NCBI GenBank assembly: GCA_903893785.1
Contig: CAITNQ010000307.1
Span: 1 to 64,000 of the forward strand
Length of the DNA stretch: 64,000 nt
Reading direction: 5' to 3'
DNA from: an uncultured Gemmatimonadota bacterium
GTDB lineage: Bacteria > Latescibacterota > UBA2968 > UBA8231
Part shown: in pieces, positions 8,149 through 16,161 of the stretch
Layout of the letters: every line of letters begins with the position of its first letter
How positions within the stretch are numbered: position 1 is the first letter of the stretch
The notes under the pieces: model-generated
What the model saw: only the letters and a program-made list of their open reading frames with translations
The model's database searches: none
What the model was told of the DNA's origin: nothing
Translations under genes and position numbers: made by a program

Positions 8149-9288
8149 TCACCGGGCCAGGGCGGCGCCGTCAACCGGGTATGCACCCCAGTCTTCTACC
8201 ATCTCGCCGATGCGTTGCAGGCGACTGAGCATCGCCGCCGGCATGATGTTGTCAGCCACGCCCAGGATGAAGGCATCGCCCGGGGTGATGGCGCTGAAGA
8301 TCCCGCGCATGTACCCCTCGAAGGCCTCGTCGGAGTAAGCCGGTTCGAGAATGACCGAAGGTACCCCGCCCCAGATGATGACCCGATTGCCCCAGGCCCG
8401 CCGTGCCTCTTCCAGGGTGCAGTGTACCTGCGGCCACGTGGTGAAGGTCTCCGCCATGTCGAAACCGGCTGCCTCGATGTGCTCGAGGATCAGTCGCGAG
8501 TCATTGTCCGCGTGCATGGCCAGGGTCTTGCCGTGCTGATGCAGCAGGTCGGCGAAATCCTGATAGTACGGGGTGATGTAGCGGGAGAAGTACGGCGGCG
8601 GCGTCAGCGTCGAATCGAAGTGATAACCGTGCAGAATCAGCTGCGCCGGCGAACCGGCCACGACCGGCCAGAGGTACTCCCGCTCCACCTCCTCCATGGT
8701 TGTCAGCAGGCGCTCTACCTCATCGGGACAGTCGGCGATGAGATAGTATGCCTGCTGGTACCCGGCCAGTTTCTGCAGGAAGTAGTGAAACGGGCAGTCG
8801 CCGGCGCTCACCATCGGGTACCCGTGGTCGCCCACCGCGCTTTCGTACGCGTGGTACTCCTCGTACGTGGGCCGGTAGTGGGTGTGCTCCACCAGGTACT
8901 CGACCACAGCCAGATCGCGCGGCTGTTTGACCATGTGCTCCACTTCGAGGGCGCCAATGCCCAGCGCCTCGAGTTCCGTGGAGGTGCGTGAGCCGCTGCG
9001 GACCGTGCCCACCGGCGTGCGATACGTCGTTACTGTCAGGGGGCCTTCCTGCCGTTGGCTTACCTCCACATCACCCGTCTGCTCGGCCGCGAAGACGCGC
9101 CCGTCACGGGCCGGGTCGCCCATCCCCAGCGTGGCCTCGATCTGGCGACGCGACAGGCCGCGCAGCGATTCGGGCAGCGTCCCGAGGCGCGAGTGGGCGG
9201 TATGCCAGATCTGCAGCCGCGGAATCCAGGGGATTCTGTCGGGCGTGCCGCCGCCCATGATTGCCAGCAACCTCTCCCGGTCGTTCAT
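8149..9288 (-). CDS. URO-D-family corrinoid-dependent methyltransferase (first copy)
   Basis: This 379-residue protein begins MNDRERLLAIMGGGTPDRIPW, the typical start of URO-D-like methyltransferases. The region LAMHADNDSRL...MAETFTTWP aligns by eye with HLDTNTW...CIEAFTPPP of the neighbouring paralogue. The equivalent of that paralogue's cysteine is not obvious here, so its metal site may differ. It lies 11 bp after the fused methyltransferase-MetFV gene. Known O-demethylase and related systems of acetogens use a URO-D-type methyltransferase I, a corrinoid protein, a pterin-binding methyltransferase II and a RACE activator. All four kinds are present here, so a methyl-donor demethylase is the best inference. 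Confidence 0.8.
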   Translation of the reverse strand: MNDRERLLAIMGGGTPDRIPWIPRLQIWHTAHSRLGTLPESLRGLSRRQIEATLGMGDPARDGRVFAAEQTGDVEVSQRQEGPLTVTTYRTPVGTVRSGSRTSTELEALGIGALEVEHMVKQPRDLAVVEYLVEHTHYRPTYEEYHAYESAVGDHGYPMVSAGDCPFHYFLQKLAGYQQAYYLIADCPDEVERLLTTMEEVEREYLWPVVAGSPAQLILHGYHFDSTLTPPPYFSRYITPYYQDFADLLHQHGKTLAMHADNDSRLILEHIEAAGFDMAETFTTWPQVHCTLEEARRAWGNRVIIWGGVPSVILEPAYSDEAFEGYMRGIFSAITPGDAFILGVADNIMPAAMLSRLQRIGEMVEDWGAYPVDGAALAR

Positions 9289-9299
9289 CTGCCGGTCCC

Positions 9300-11834
9300 C
9301 TAGCCCCTAAAGGCCTCGCCCGGGTCACCCAGGTCCAGTGGCAGCGGGCATCGGCCGAGGAATTCGTTGCGCCACGAGGAGGTATGCTGCAGGCGCGGGT
9401 TCTTGGGCAGCTGCAGTGGGGCCAGCTGCGGCAACGTACCGGTGGCCAAGGCGCGCTCGATAACCTCGCCCCAGTAACAGCGACGCTCCGGACGGACCTC
9501 GCACATGCCCTTCTCATCAGCGCCGCCGCACGGGCCGTTCAGCAGCCGCTTGGCGCAGCCCCGAGTGGGTTCGGGACACAGGTAGTGCAGATACTGGATG
9601 CGGCAGTCGCCGCACATCTCGCATCCCAGCGAACGGGTTTTCGACGCCTGCTCGAACAGGGTCAGCCAGCCTAGCATGGCCCCGTCCTCGCAACCCGTCG
9701 ACATGCTCTTGACCATCCCATGGCCCCAACCCTTGGCGTCGAAGAAGGTCTGGTGGAGCCACTCCATGCGGCCATTCGGTTTGGGGTACGCGCGGCGATC
9801 GCCCTGGCGGAACGGGGCGTCCACCAGCAGGCCGTCGTCGCCCTGCGGGAACAGGTAGAACCCCCCAGGTATACCCAACTCCATGCGGCGCTCGCCGTCG
9901 CCCTCGTAGTATTCGGCCAGGCTCTCCCGCCAGTCGCGCGCTTCCAGTTCGCGGATGGCGGCGAGGATGGCCTTGGCCGTATCGATGTCCGGCACGCCAG
10001 CCAGGTCGACGCCCTTGTAGCCGATGCCGCGCAGCAGGATGTCGCTCAGCAATGCCATCCGGCGCAGGGCGAACTTCTGCTCGTGCTCGACCAGGTCAAC
10101 AAAATCCAGCTTGCGGATGCGGGCCCGTTCCTTCTTGGGCACCAGGATATGGTAGAACTTGCGGCTCAGGTCGGCGGGCACCACCAGGCCGGGGACCTTG
10201 TGGGTGTTCAGGATATACACGACGCGGGGATCGAGGTAGAAGACCGACCCGATCAACGGTACGTCGCCCATGCCGGCATGGTTCATGAACAACTTCAACT
10301 CGTGGAACTTGGCCGGGTCGAAACCGACCTGGGTGATGAAGTAGTCGGCCCCGGCGCGGCGCTTCTTCCACACCTTCAGGTACTGACCGCGCAGGTCGGC
10401 TTCCATGTATTTGAACGGCGACACCGCCGCTCCCAGCGACACGCCGGTCAGCGCGCCTTGGCCGCGGGGCAGGAGCGTCGCGCCGTCCAGGCCGCGACGC
10501 ATGGCGTCCGCGGTCACCAGCAGGTTGACCGCATCCAAGTCGAATCCGGCCCGGCCGTCGAAGGGGTAGTCACCGGTAACCGTGAAGAAATGCCGCATGC
10601 CCTGTCCGTAAAGACCCAGAATGCGCCGCATCAACCCCGAGCGGTCCTCGCTCTTGCACGACAGGTTGACGATCGCCTGCCGGTCCATGATGCGGGCCAC
10701 CTCCACACCGATGGTGTCCGGGCCCGGCATGGGCTTGCCGCTGGGCGTGTCGGTGATGGTGAAGGTGAACGGGGTCTCGCGAGCCCCTTCGGCCATGGCG
10801 TAGATCTGCTCGACATTGGTCTCGGCCGGGGCCATTTCCAGGATGTAGACCTTCTCCTGGGGGTCGTTCAGGGCCTTGGTCAGGCGATCGTCGTACGGCG
10901 CCCGCGGTGCCTTGGGGTGCCCGTGGGGGTAGGCCTGGGCAAAATCCACCAGCAGGGTCAGGGCGTCGGCGCCTTCCTCCTCGACCACGCGCTTGATCAG
11001 GCGTCCCAGGTGCGGGTCGATCCCCTCTTCCTCGTCGATGCTGGCCACGTCCATGATGGCGGCATCCACGCCGTATTCCATCGCGGCTCGCAGATAGGCC
11101 TTATTGACCCCGCGCCGGCGCGGCAGGCCGTCGGAGCAGTTTGACAGGCCGATGCAGATATGTACGCCGGCCATCTCGGCGTCGGCCCGAATGCTGCGGA
11201 TGCCTTCGAAGGTCCGCCGCGTATAGCCGACCATGTCCGCACCCAGAGGACCGACCGTGGGGTCGAAGTACACTTCGGTGGCGGCAAAGCCCTGTTGACG
11301 GGCGTGGTCAAAGATGGCCCGAGCCGTCTGGTGGTACACCTCGGGGCCGGCGATGTCAGTGAAGCCCGCGTTGTTGTCGCCGGCCTTCTCCAGCAGCATG
11401 CCGATGGCCGAGAAGGCGAAATCGCGGCGCAGCGCCAGCGGTTCCAGGCGTGAGATGGCCACCGAGTTGATCAGCGGCGCGCGGCCCTGGCCCCGGGTCA
11501 GCTCGCGGTAACGGCGCAGGCCCCAGATGAGCATCTCCGGATCAGAGCTGTCGACGCACGGAGGCACGCCCTGGCCGTGTTCGATCACCAGCCCCAAGAT
11601 GTGCTCCAGGATGCGCTGCGCCCCTTCACGGCCGATGCCGGGCTCGGTGAGGAAGTTGTCGACATTCACATCCAGGTAATGCGCCTTGGCGGCTACCTGG
11701 TCGCGCACCAGCTTCACCAGGTGGCGCTGGCTCGCTTCGCGGTCGATCGCGTCGCCACACAGCCAGCGGCGTGCCGATTTCTGGACCGTCGGGATGTGGC
11801 AGTGCAGGCTTTCGCCAATGCGGATCAGGGACAT
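9300..11834 (-). CDS. Tri-domain fusion: pterin-binding methyltransferase + MetF (methylene-THF reductase) + MetV-like Cys domain
   Basis: An uninterrupted 844-residue frame. Residues about 1-310 match the pterin-binding fold of AcsE-type methyltransferases; by eye, RIGESLH, LDVNVDN, PPCVDSSD, INSVA, VYFDPTVGP and GLSNCSDG line up with the AcsE encoded later in this window. Residues about 325-630 match MetF (ILEMAPAETN, FTVTGDYPFDG, GADYFITQVGFD). Residues about 700-790 match the MetV/MTHFR C-terminal domain (CEMCGDCRIQYLHYLC, GCAKRLLNGPCGG), as in the stand-alone MetV at 26 kb. Predicted chemistry: methyl exchange between corrinoid protein and THF, with methyl-THF/methylene-THF redox on the same polypeptide. 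Separate metV and metF exist elsewhere, so this copy is likely dedicated to the corrinoid island. No frameshift is seen. Confidence 0.85.
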   Translation of the reverse strand: MSLIRIGESLHCHIPTVQKSARRWLCGDAIDREASQRHLVKLVRDQVAAKAHYLDVNVDNFLTEPGIGREGAQRILEHILGLVIEHGQGVPPCVDSSDPEMLIWGLRRYRELTRGQGRAPLINSVAISRLEPLALRRDFAFSAIGMLLEKAGDNNAGFTDIAGPEVYHQTARAIFDHARQQGFAATEVYFDPTVGPLGADMVGYTRRTFEGIRSIRADAEMAGVHICIGLSNCSDGLPRRRGVNKAYLRAAMEYGVDAAIMDVASIDEEEGIDPHLGRLIKRVVEEEGADALTLLVDFAQAYPHGHPKAPRAPYDDRLTKALNDPQEKVYILEMAPAETNVEQIYAMAEGARETPFTFTITDTPSGKPMPGPDTIGVEVARIMDRQAIVNLSCKSEDRSGLMRRILGLYGQGMRHFFTVTGDYPFDGRAGFDLDAVNLLVTADAMRRGLDGATLLPRGQGALTGVSLGAAVSPFKYMEADLRGQYLKVWKKRRAGADYFITQVGFDPAKFHELKLFMNHAGMGDVPLIGSVFYLDPRVVYILNTHKVPGLVVPADLSRKFYHILVPKKERARIRKLDFVDLVEHEQKFALRRMALLSDILLRGIGYKGVDLAGVPDIDTAKAILAAIRELEARDWRESLAEYYEGDGERRMELGIPGGFYLFPQGDDGLLVDAPFRQGDRRAYPKPNGRMEWLHQTFFDAKGWGHGMVKSMSTGCEDGAMLGWLTLFEQASKTRSLGCEMCGDCRIQYLHYLCPEPTRGCAKRLLNGPCGGADEKGMCEVRPERRCYWGEVIERALATGTLPQLAPLQLPKNPRLQHTSSWRNEFLGRCPLPLDLGDPGEAFRG

Positions 11835-11911
11835 GGGGAACGTTCCTCCTCAGGGGTCTTTCTCGGTGGCTGCCCGCGCCCGTGGCCAGGCGGCGGGCAG
11901 CGCCAGTGCGG

Positions 11912-13747
11912 TTACTCGAACAGCATGGCCTCGGAGAAGCGCTGCTGGAAATCCGGTGTATGCGCCAACTGCAGGTGCTCGGCTTGGCGAGCGACCTGGT
12001 TGCCCCGCTGCCGCATGGCTCCTGACACCAATGCCAGCCGGGCCCCCACCAGGGCGCCGTTGCCGATGTAGCTGAGCCGATCGCTCGGCAAAGTCGGGAT
12101 AAGCCCCAGGCGCATGGCGTGGGTCTTGTCGATGTACGAGCCGAAGCCGCCGGCCAAGCACAGCTCGTCAACTGCTTCAGGGCGTACGCCGGCGTGCTCC
12201 AGCAGCAGGTCGATGCCCGTACGAATGGCGGCCTTGGCCAGCTGCAGCTCACGGACGTCCCGTTGGCTCAGGAAAACAGGCTGCCCGGCACCCGGCGGCG
12301 TCAGGTGAAAGGCGTTGCCGTCGTCGCGCGCCACCAGGCGTTCGCTCACGGCCGCCGGCAGCGCGCTGTCTAGCTCGTCGGTGTCCACCAGCCGCCCAGT
12401 CATGTCGACGATGCCCAGGCGCAGCAACTCGGCGGTGGCGTCTACCAGACCCGAACCGCACAGGCCGCGGGCGGGCTCGCCGGCGATGGTCCGGCAGCGC
12501 ACCTGTCCCTCGATGCGCACCTTCTCGATGGCGCCCGGCGCAGCATACATGCCGCAGGCGATGCGGGCTCCCTCGAAGGCGGGGCCGGCCGGCGTGGACG
12601 TCACCAGCAGGCGAGGCCCCAGCCGCAGGGCGATCTCGCAGTTGGTACCAATGTCGGCTAGTACCCTGACGCGTCCGTCGTCCTCGTCCAGGCCGGCCGC
12701 CAGAATGGCGCCCACGGTGTCGGCACCCACGAAACCGGCGATGTTGGGCAGCGCGTACAAACAGGCGGCCGGGTGCAGTGCCAGCCCCAGTTCGGCTGCC
12801 GGCGCTACCACTGGATCGCCTACCGTGGCGATATAAGGCAGGTGACCCAGGGACGCGGGCGAGATGCCCAGGGCCAGGTGCAGCATGGTGGCATTGCCGA
12901 CCAGCACGGCCTCGTATACGTCGCTCGCTGCGACGCCGGCTTTGGCCACCACTTCGGCGACCACCTGGGCCAGGCTCTGACGGGCGGCATCCCGCACCCG
13001 CGCCAGACCGTCGCCCGCCTCGAGCGTGGCGTTGATGCGGGCCACCACGTCGTGGCCGAAACGCACCTGCTGATTGACGGTGGCGGCGTGGGCCAGTTCG
13101 CGGCCGCTGTTCAGGTCGACCAGACTGGCCACCACCGTGGTGGTGCCCAGGTCGAGGGCCACGCCCAGGCATTGGCCGCTGGTGTCGCCCGGTTCCACGT
13201 CGAGCAGCACTTGGTCGCGCATGACCGCGGTCACCTGGCCGCCAGCCGCGTCGAAGATGGCCGGGAGGCGCTGCAGCAGGCCCAGCCCGGCGTGCAGATG
13301 CGGGTCCAGCTCGCCGCAGCGACGCAGGTGTTCGACCCGGGCGTACGGTTCGGCGAGCGTCTGCGGCGGCATTGACACCGCCTTCTTGGTCACCGCCGGC
13401 GCCACGGGCACGTCGCGCGCCGTGCCTTCCAGCACAATGCGCATTGCGGCCGGTCGCGAACTGGCAGGCACGGTCACCTCGACGCGGCCTTGGATCTGCG
13501 CCTGGCAGGCCAGTCGCAGGCCCGACGCCAGCTGCGCCGAAGTGAATAGGGCTACTTCCTCGCGCGTCGGTGGCGCCAGGTCGCCGGTAGCCTGCACGCG
13601 GCACTTGCCGCAGGTGCCCTCGCCGCCGCACGGGGCGATGACGTCAACGCCCAACTGCGCCAGCGCATCGCGCACCGTCGCGCCAGTGCGTACCTCGCCG
13701 GTTTGGCCGTCCGGCAACACGGTCAACTGACAGGTCGATGGAACCAT
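11912..13747 (-). CDS. Reductive activator of corrinoid enzymes (RACE: 2Fe-2S ferredoxin + ASKHA/DUF4445)
   Basis: This is a 611-residue protein. The N-terminal ferredoxin domain has a plant-type 2Fe-2S motif (APCGGEGTCGKCRV plus a distal Cys in RLACQAQ). The central and C-terminal parts show actin-like ATPase motifs (GVALDLGTTTVVASLVDL, VLADIGTNCEIAL, LAGGFGSYIDKTHA). This family uses ATP hydrolysis to reduce inactive Co(II) corrinoid to Co(I). It lies between the corrinoid protein and the fused methyltransferase, so that corrinoid protein is its natural client. A second activator (acsV-like) is encoded in the acetyl-CoA synthase cluster, so the two probably serve separate corrinoid proteins. 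Confidence 0.92.
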   Translation of the reverse strand: MVPSTCQLTVLPDGQTGEVRTGATVRDALAQLGVDVIAPCGGEGTCGKCRVQATGDLAPPTREEVALFTSAQLASGLRLACQAQIQGRVEVTVPASSRPAAMRIVLEGTARDVPVAPAVTKKAVSMPPQTLAEPYARVEHLRRCGELDPHLHAGLGLLQRLPAIFDAAGGQVTAVMRDQVLLDVEPGDTSGQCLGVALDLGTTTVVASLVDLNSGRELAHAATVNQQVRFGHDVVARINATLEAGDGLARVRDAARQSLAQVVAEVVAKAGVAASDVYEAVLVGNATMLHLALGISPASLGHLPYIATVGDPVVAPAAELGLALHPAACLYALPNIAGFVGADTVGAILAAGLDEDDGRVRVLADIGTNCEIALRLGPRLLVTSTPAGPAFEGARIACGMYAAPGAIEKVRIEGQVRCRTIAGEPARGLCGSGLVDATAELLRLGIVDMTGRLVDTDELDSALPAAVSERLVARDDGNAFHLTPPGAGQPVFLSQRDVRELQLAKAAIRTGIDLLLEHAGVRPEAVDELCLAGGFGSYIDKTHAMRLGLIPTLPSDRLSYIGNGALVGARLALVSGAMRQRGNQVARQAEHLQLAHTPDFQQRFSEAMLFE

Positions 13748-14186
13748 CGGTATCCTTTACCGCCGTCGGCAGGGGCGGTTAACGGGTGCGGTCGAAGCCG
13801 ACGGGCAGATCGGCCCGCAGGGCGTGGCCGGGCGGCGGCAGGGGTCACCCTCGACGTTCTCCCCGGACTGACGGCTGGCGCGACACCAGGCAGCACAGGC
13901 GCCCGGTGGCAGGTACACAGGGGTCGATGAGTTCAGGCCGGGGGGATGGTTGCACTCGGGTGCCAACCGCCATGGAGGGCGAAGGGGCGGCTGGCGCTGC
14001 CAGGTCACCACACAGACCCCGTGGGGCTCGCCGCCGCGTTCCGGGGCATATGAGGTGAGACAGCAACCACAGGTTGCCCGTTTCATGCATGGGAGCCCGC
14101 CCGGACCGTCGGTCGGACCTGGGGTCCATGACCGTTGACCGGACAGGCTCCCTCGTTGCAGGGCGGTGCTGAAGGCGGGCGATGCC
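13748..14186. other. 439-bp gap between corrinoid protein and RACE genes; no confident gene
   Basis: The only continuous minus-strand frame (13757-14086, 109 codons, beginning MKRATCGCCLTSYAP) is cysteine-, proline- and arginine-rich. It lacks a clear ribosome site and looks unlike neighbouring proteins, so I do not call it. A hairpin-like inverted repeat (GGTTG-CAC...GTG-CCAACC, 13948-13968) lies in the middle. I found no cobalamin riboswitch signature (no GCCACTG box) despite the B12-dependent neighbours. It could be a long intergenic leader or processing region within one transcript. Confidence 0.5.
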
Positions 14187-14834
14187 TCAGGCAGCCTTCA
14201 TCTTCTCGATCAGTTCCTTCGCCTTCTCGGCGGCACTGGCGGCGTCGGGAGCGTAGCCGCTGGCACCGATCTGGTCGGCATAGGCTTGGGTAACCGGCGC
14301 GCCGCCGATCATAACGCCCACTTTGCCGCTCAAACCAGCCTCTTTGACCGCTTCGATGGTGGTCTGCATCGAGGGCATGGTGGTGGTCAGCAGGGCGGAC
14401 ATGCAGATGACCTGGGCGCCCTGTTCCTTGACGGCGCCGATGAACTTCTCCGGCGGGACGTCGATACCGAGGTCGATGACCTCGAAACCGGCCCCTTCGA
14501 GCATCATCGCCACCAGGTTCTTGCCAATGTCATGCAGGTCGCCCTTGACCGTGCCGATGGCAGCCTTACCCACCGGTTCCACCTTCTCTTCGATCAGGCG
14601 CGGGCGAATCAGTTCCATCCCCTGTTTCATGGCCCGGGCGGCGATCAGGACTTCGGGGACATAGAATTCGTTGTTCTTGAACTTCTCGCCGACGACGTTC
14701 ATGCCGGCGATCAGGCCCTTGTGCAGAATGTCGCGAACCGGCACGGATTCCTGCAGAGCCTGCGACACCAATTCTTTGACCTTGGGCGCCTGACCCTTGA
14801 TGATGTTCTCGGCGATCGCCTGCAGATCTGCCAT
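14187..14834 (-). CDS. Corrinoid (B12-binding) methyl-carrier protein, MtaC/MtbC/MtvC-like
   Basis: The protein has 215 residues from MADLQAIAENII, preceded by AAGGAGCTG; a longer in-frame start at 14924 is disfavoured because it would overlap the promoter core. The N-terminal helical cap domain (about 1-85) is followed by the B12 domain with the signature GDLHDIGKN (cobalt-ligating His), SALLTTTMPSM and IGGAPV. It carries methyl groups between methyltransferase I and the pterin methyltransferase. It heads the methyl-transfer island and has the best sigma-54 promoter in the window plus two enhancer-like palindromes upstream, so it is probably strongly and conditionally expressed. Confidence 0.95.
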   Translation of the reverse strand: MADLQAIAENIIKGQAPKVKELVSQALQESVPVRDILHKGLIAGMNVVGEKFKNNEFYVPEVLIAARAMKQGMELIRPRLIEEKVEPVGKAAIGTVKGDLHDIGKNLVAMMLEGAGFEVIDLGIDVPPEKFIGAVKEQGAQVICMSALLTTTMPSMQTTIEAVKEAGLSGKVGVMIGGAPVTQAYADQIGASGYAPDAASAAEKAKELIEKMKAA

Positions 14835-14925
14835 CGCGCAGCTCCTTCGGGGGTTGGGTAGTGAATGGCGTACCATGTGTCCGGACGCGAACCGGGCCAC
14901 GCCGGGGCATACGGTCGAGAACAAT

Positions 14926-14940
14926 GCAAGCCGTGTGCCA
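14926..14940 (-). promoter_or_regulatory. Sigma-54 promoter of the corrinoid methyl-transfer island
   Basis: On the minus strand TGGCAC-ACGGC-TTGCA is a consensus -24/-12 element. It lies about 90 bp before the corrinoid protein ATG and 127 bp downstream of a pair of palindromic activator sites. The remainder of the 325-bp gap to mobA holds no gene. Confidence 0.8.
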
Positions 14941-15066
14941 CAGCGTCAAGAGCGCCTACCGGAACCATCCGTTGGCCGTGCGCCTGCCAGCTCACCGCTG
15001 TCAAGCGCCCTGGCGGCAGGCCGGCGCGCTGCTCGGGCGGCAAGGCGCAACGGTGTGCGGCGGTCC

Positions 15067-15118
15067 TGGGACAGCGGGGTCCCACCTCCTTTCTTCGCCG
15101 TGGGACATCGCTGTCCCG
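15067..15118. promoter_or_regulatory. Tandem enhancer-like palindromes (sites B1 and B2)
   Basis: TGGGAC-AGCGGG-GTCCCA (15067-15084) and TGGGAC-ATCGCT-GTCCCG (15101-15118) start exactly 34 bp apart, about three helical turns. The outer and inner halves can also pair as one long stem (15068-15085 with 15100-15117). The alternative reading is a terminator-like hairpin after mobA. However, recurrence of the single palindrome at three other sigma-54 promoters favours tandem protein-binding sites. Confidence 0.7.
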
Positions 15119-15159
15119 AAACCCGTCAGGCGGCTGACCGGGCGCCGGGCCCGCCCGCG

Positions 15160-15771
15160 TCACTCCGATCGAGGCTCATCCAGGCGGCCCAAGGCAGCCT
15201 GATAATCCTCCGGCGTGTTGAGGTTGTCCAGCAGTCGTCCTTCCGGGTCGTACGGCCGCCATTCCTGGCTGGCAACCAGGCGTGGCTGCAGCTGTTCGGC
15301 CAGGCTCTGCGCCCGCAGGTCGCCGCGGTCCAAAGCCGTGGTCACCACCGGCAGGCACTCGGGACCGTAGATGGCGCACAGCGGTTGCAGTCCCCGTGGT
15401 CCCTGTGGTACCACGGCCGGCCAGCCGCCCCGCAATTGCACCAGGAAGGCGAGAAACGCCGGGGTCAGGAAGGGCAGGTCGCCCGCCAGCAGCAGCACGG
15501 CCGCCGGGGCTGCCAATGTCAGGGCCGTGTGCAAGCCGCCCAGCGGGCCCAGGCCCGGGCGCAGGTCGGCGTGTACGGGAATCCCCAGGTCGGCAAGCAA
15601 CTCCGGCTGGTTGGCCAGGACCTGCCGCGGCCAACCCAGCGGAGCTGCCGCGGCCAGTACCCGTTCGATCAGCGTCACCCCACCCAGAGCCAGGCGGGTC
15701 TTGTCGCGCCCCATCCGGCGACTGCGGCCGCCGGCAAGAACGCTGACGATCAACGGCGTATCGGCATCCAT
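15160..15771 (-). CDS. mobA: Molybdenum cofactor guanylyltransferase
   Basis: This 203-residue protein has the MobA nucleotidyltransferase fold. Visible motifs are VLAGGRSRRMGRDKTRLALGG (the GTP-binding LAGGxSxRMGxDK signature), LLLAGDLPFLTP (metal-binding Asp) and LLDNLNTPEDY at the C-terminus. It attaches GMP to Mo- or W-molybdopterin, as needed by DMSO-reductase-family enzymes such as formate dehydrogenase. No formate dehydrogenase is in this window, but the Wood-Ljungdahl methyl branch needs one, so the link is plausible. It is read divergently from the marR-fhs cluster. Confidence 0.93.
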   Translation of the reverse strand: MDADTPLIVSVLAGGRSRRMGRDKTRLALGGVTLIERVLAAAAPLGWPRQVLANQPELLADLGIPVHADLRPGLGPLGGLHTALTLAAPAAVLLLAGDLPFLTPAFLAFLVQLRGGWPAVVPQGPRGLQPLCAIYGPECLPVVTTALDRGDLRAQSLAEQLQPRLVASQEWRPYDPEGRLLDNLNTPEDYQAALGRLDEPRSE

Positions 15772-15889
15772 GGCGTCGATGTGTTGCTGGAGACGAGTTC
15801 GACGCGCGGCCGATGGCTCGGAAAGCCTGGCTCTACGCGTCCCGACAAGAGGCTTGTGAAAAAAAACACAACTATAGATTTACGCAAAT

Positions 15890-15905
15890 TGTGACAAACA
15901 TCACG
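15890..15905. promoter_or_regulatory. CRP/FNR-family-like operator
   Basis: TGTGA-CAAACA-TCACG, extended as TTGTGA...TCACGAA, is close to the CRP/FNR half-site pattern TGTGA-N6-TCACA. It lies in an AT-rich island within the mobA-marR divergent gap. On the minus strand it overlaps a weak promoter-like pair (TTGTCA, 15-bp spacer, TATAGT at 15871-15876) for mobA. Confidence 0.4.
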
Positions 15906-16075
15906 AATTGCCAACTGCGTCGCATAGGTTGGTTCTGTCGGATCCGTAAGTGATTTTAAAACAAATACAAAGGCAAGCAAATGACAAAGCGATCTCAATA
16001 TCCAAACAAGCACGATCGGGCGACTTCGATTGCTGTAAGTCGAGGACAAGTTTGACTGTCCGAGCCCTGGCTTTA

Positions 16076-16103
16076 TTGAAAATCGTTACTCGAGTTATAT
16101 ATT
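16076..16103 (+). promoter_or_regulatory. Sigma-70-like promoter for marR and the Wood-Ljungdahl cluster
   Basis: TTGAAA, a 16-bp spacer and TATATT give two 5-of-6 matches in an unusually AT-rich stretch of this GC-rich sequence. It lies about 60 bp before the marR start, which has an AGGAGGAATCC ribosome site. The other 300 bp of this divergent gap contain no gene. Confidence 0.5.
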
Positions 16104-16161
16104 CGCGGCGTAATGTATCGGCGATCCGCGTCCGGACCGCGTCCCTGGGCAGGAGGAATCC

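Noticed and set aside
13950..13966. Sigma-54-like TTGGCACCCGAGTGCAA on the minus strand
   Set aside because: GG and GC are separated by 9 rather than 10 bases, so it does not fit the strict -24/-12 spacing.
13757..14086. Cysteine-rich 109-codon minus-strand frame upstream of the RACE gene
   Set aside because: Composition is Pro/Arg/Cys-rich as expected of noncoding GC-rich DNA and start signals are poor; kept only as a described gap.
13748..14186. Cobalamin riboswitch ahead of corrinoid-linked genes
   Set aside because: No GCCACTG B12-box or matching core could be found in this gap or in the 14.8-15.2 kb gap.
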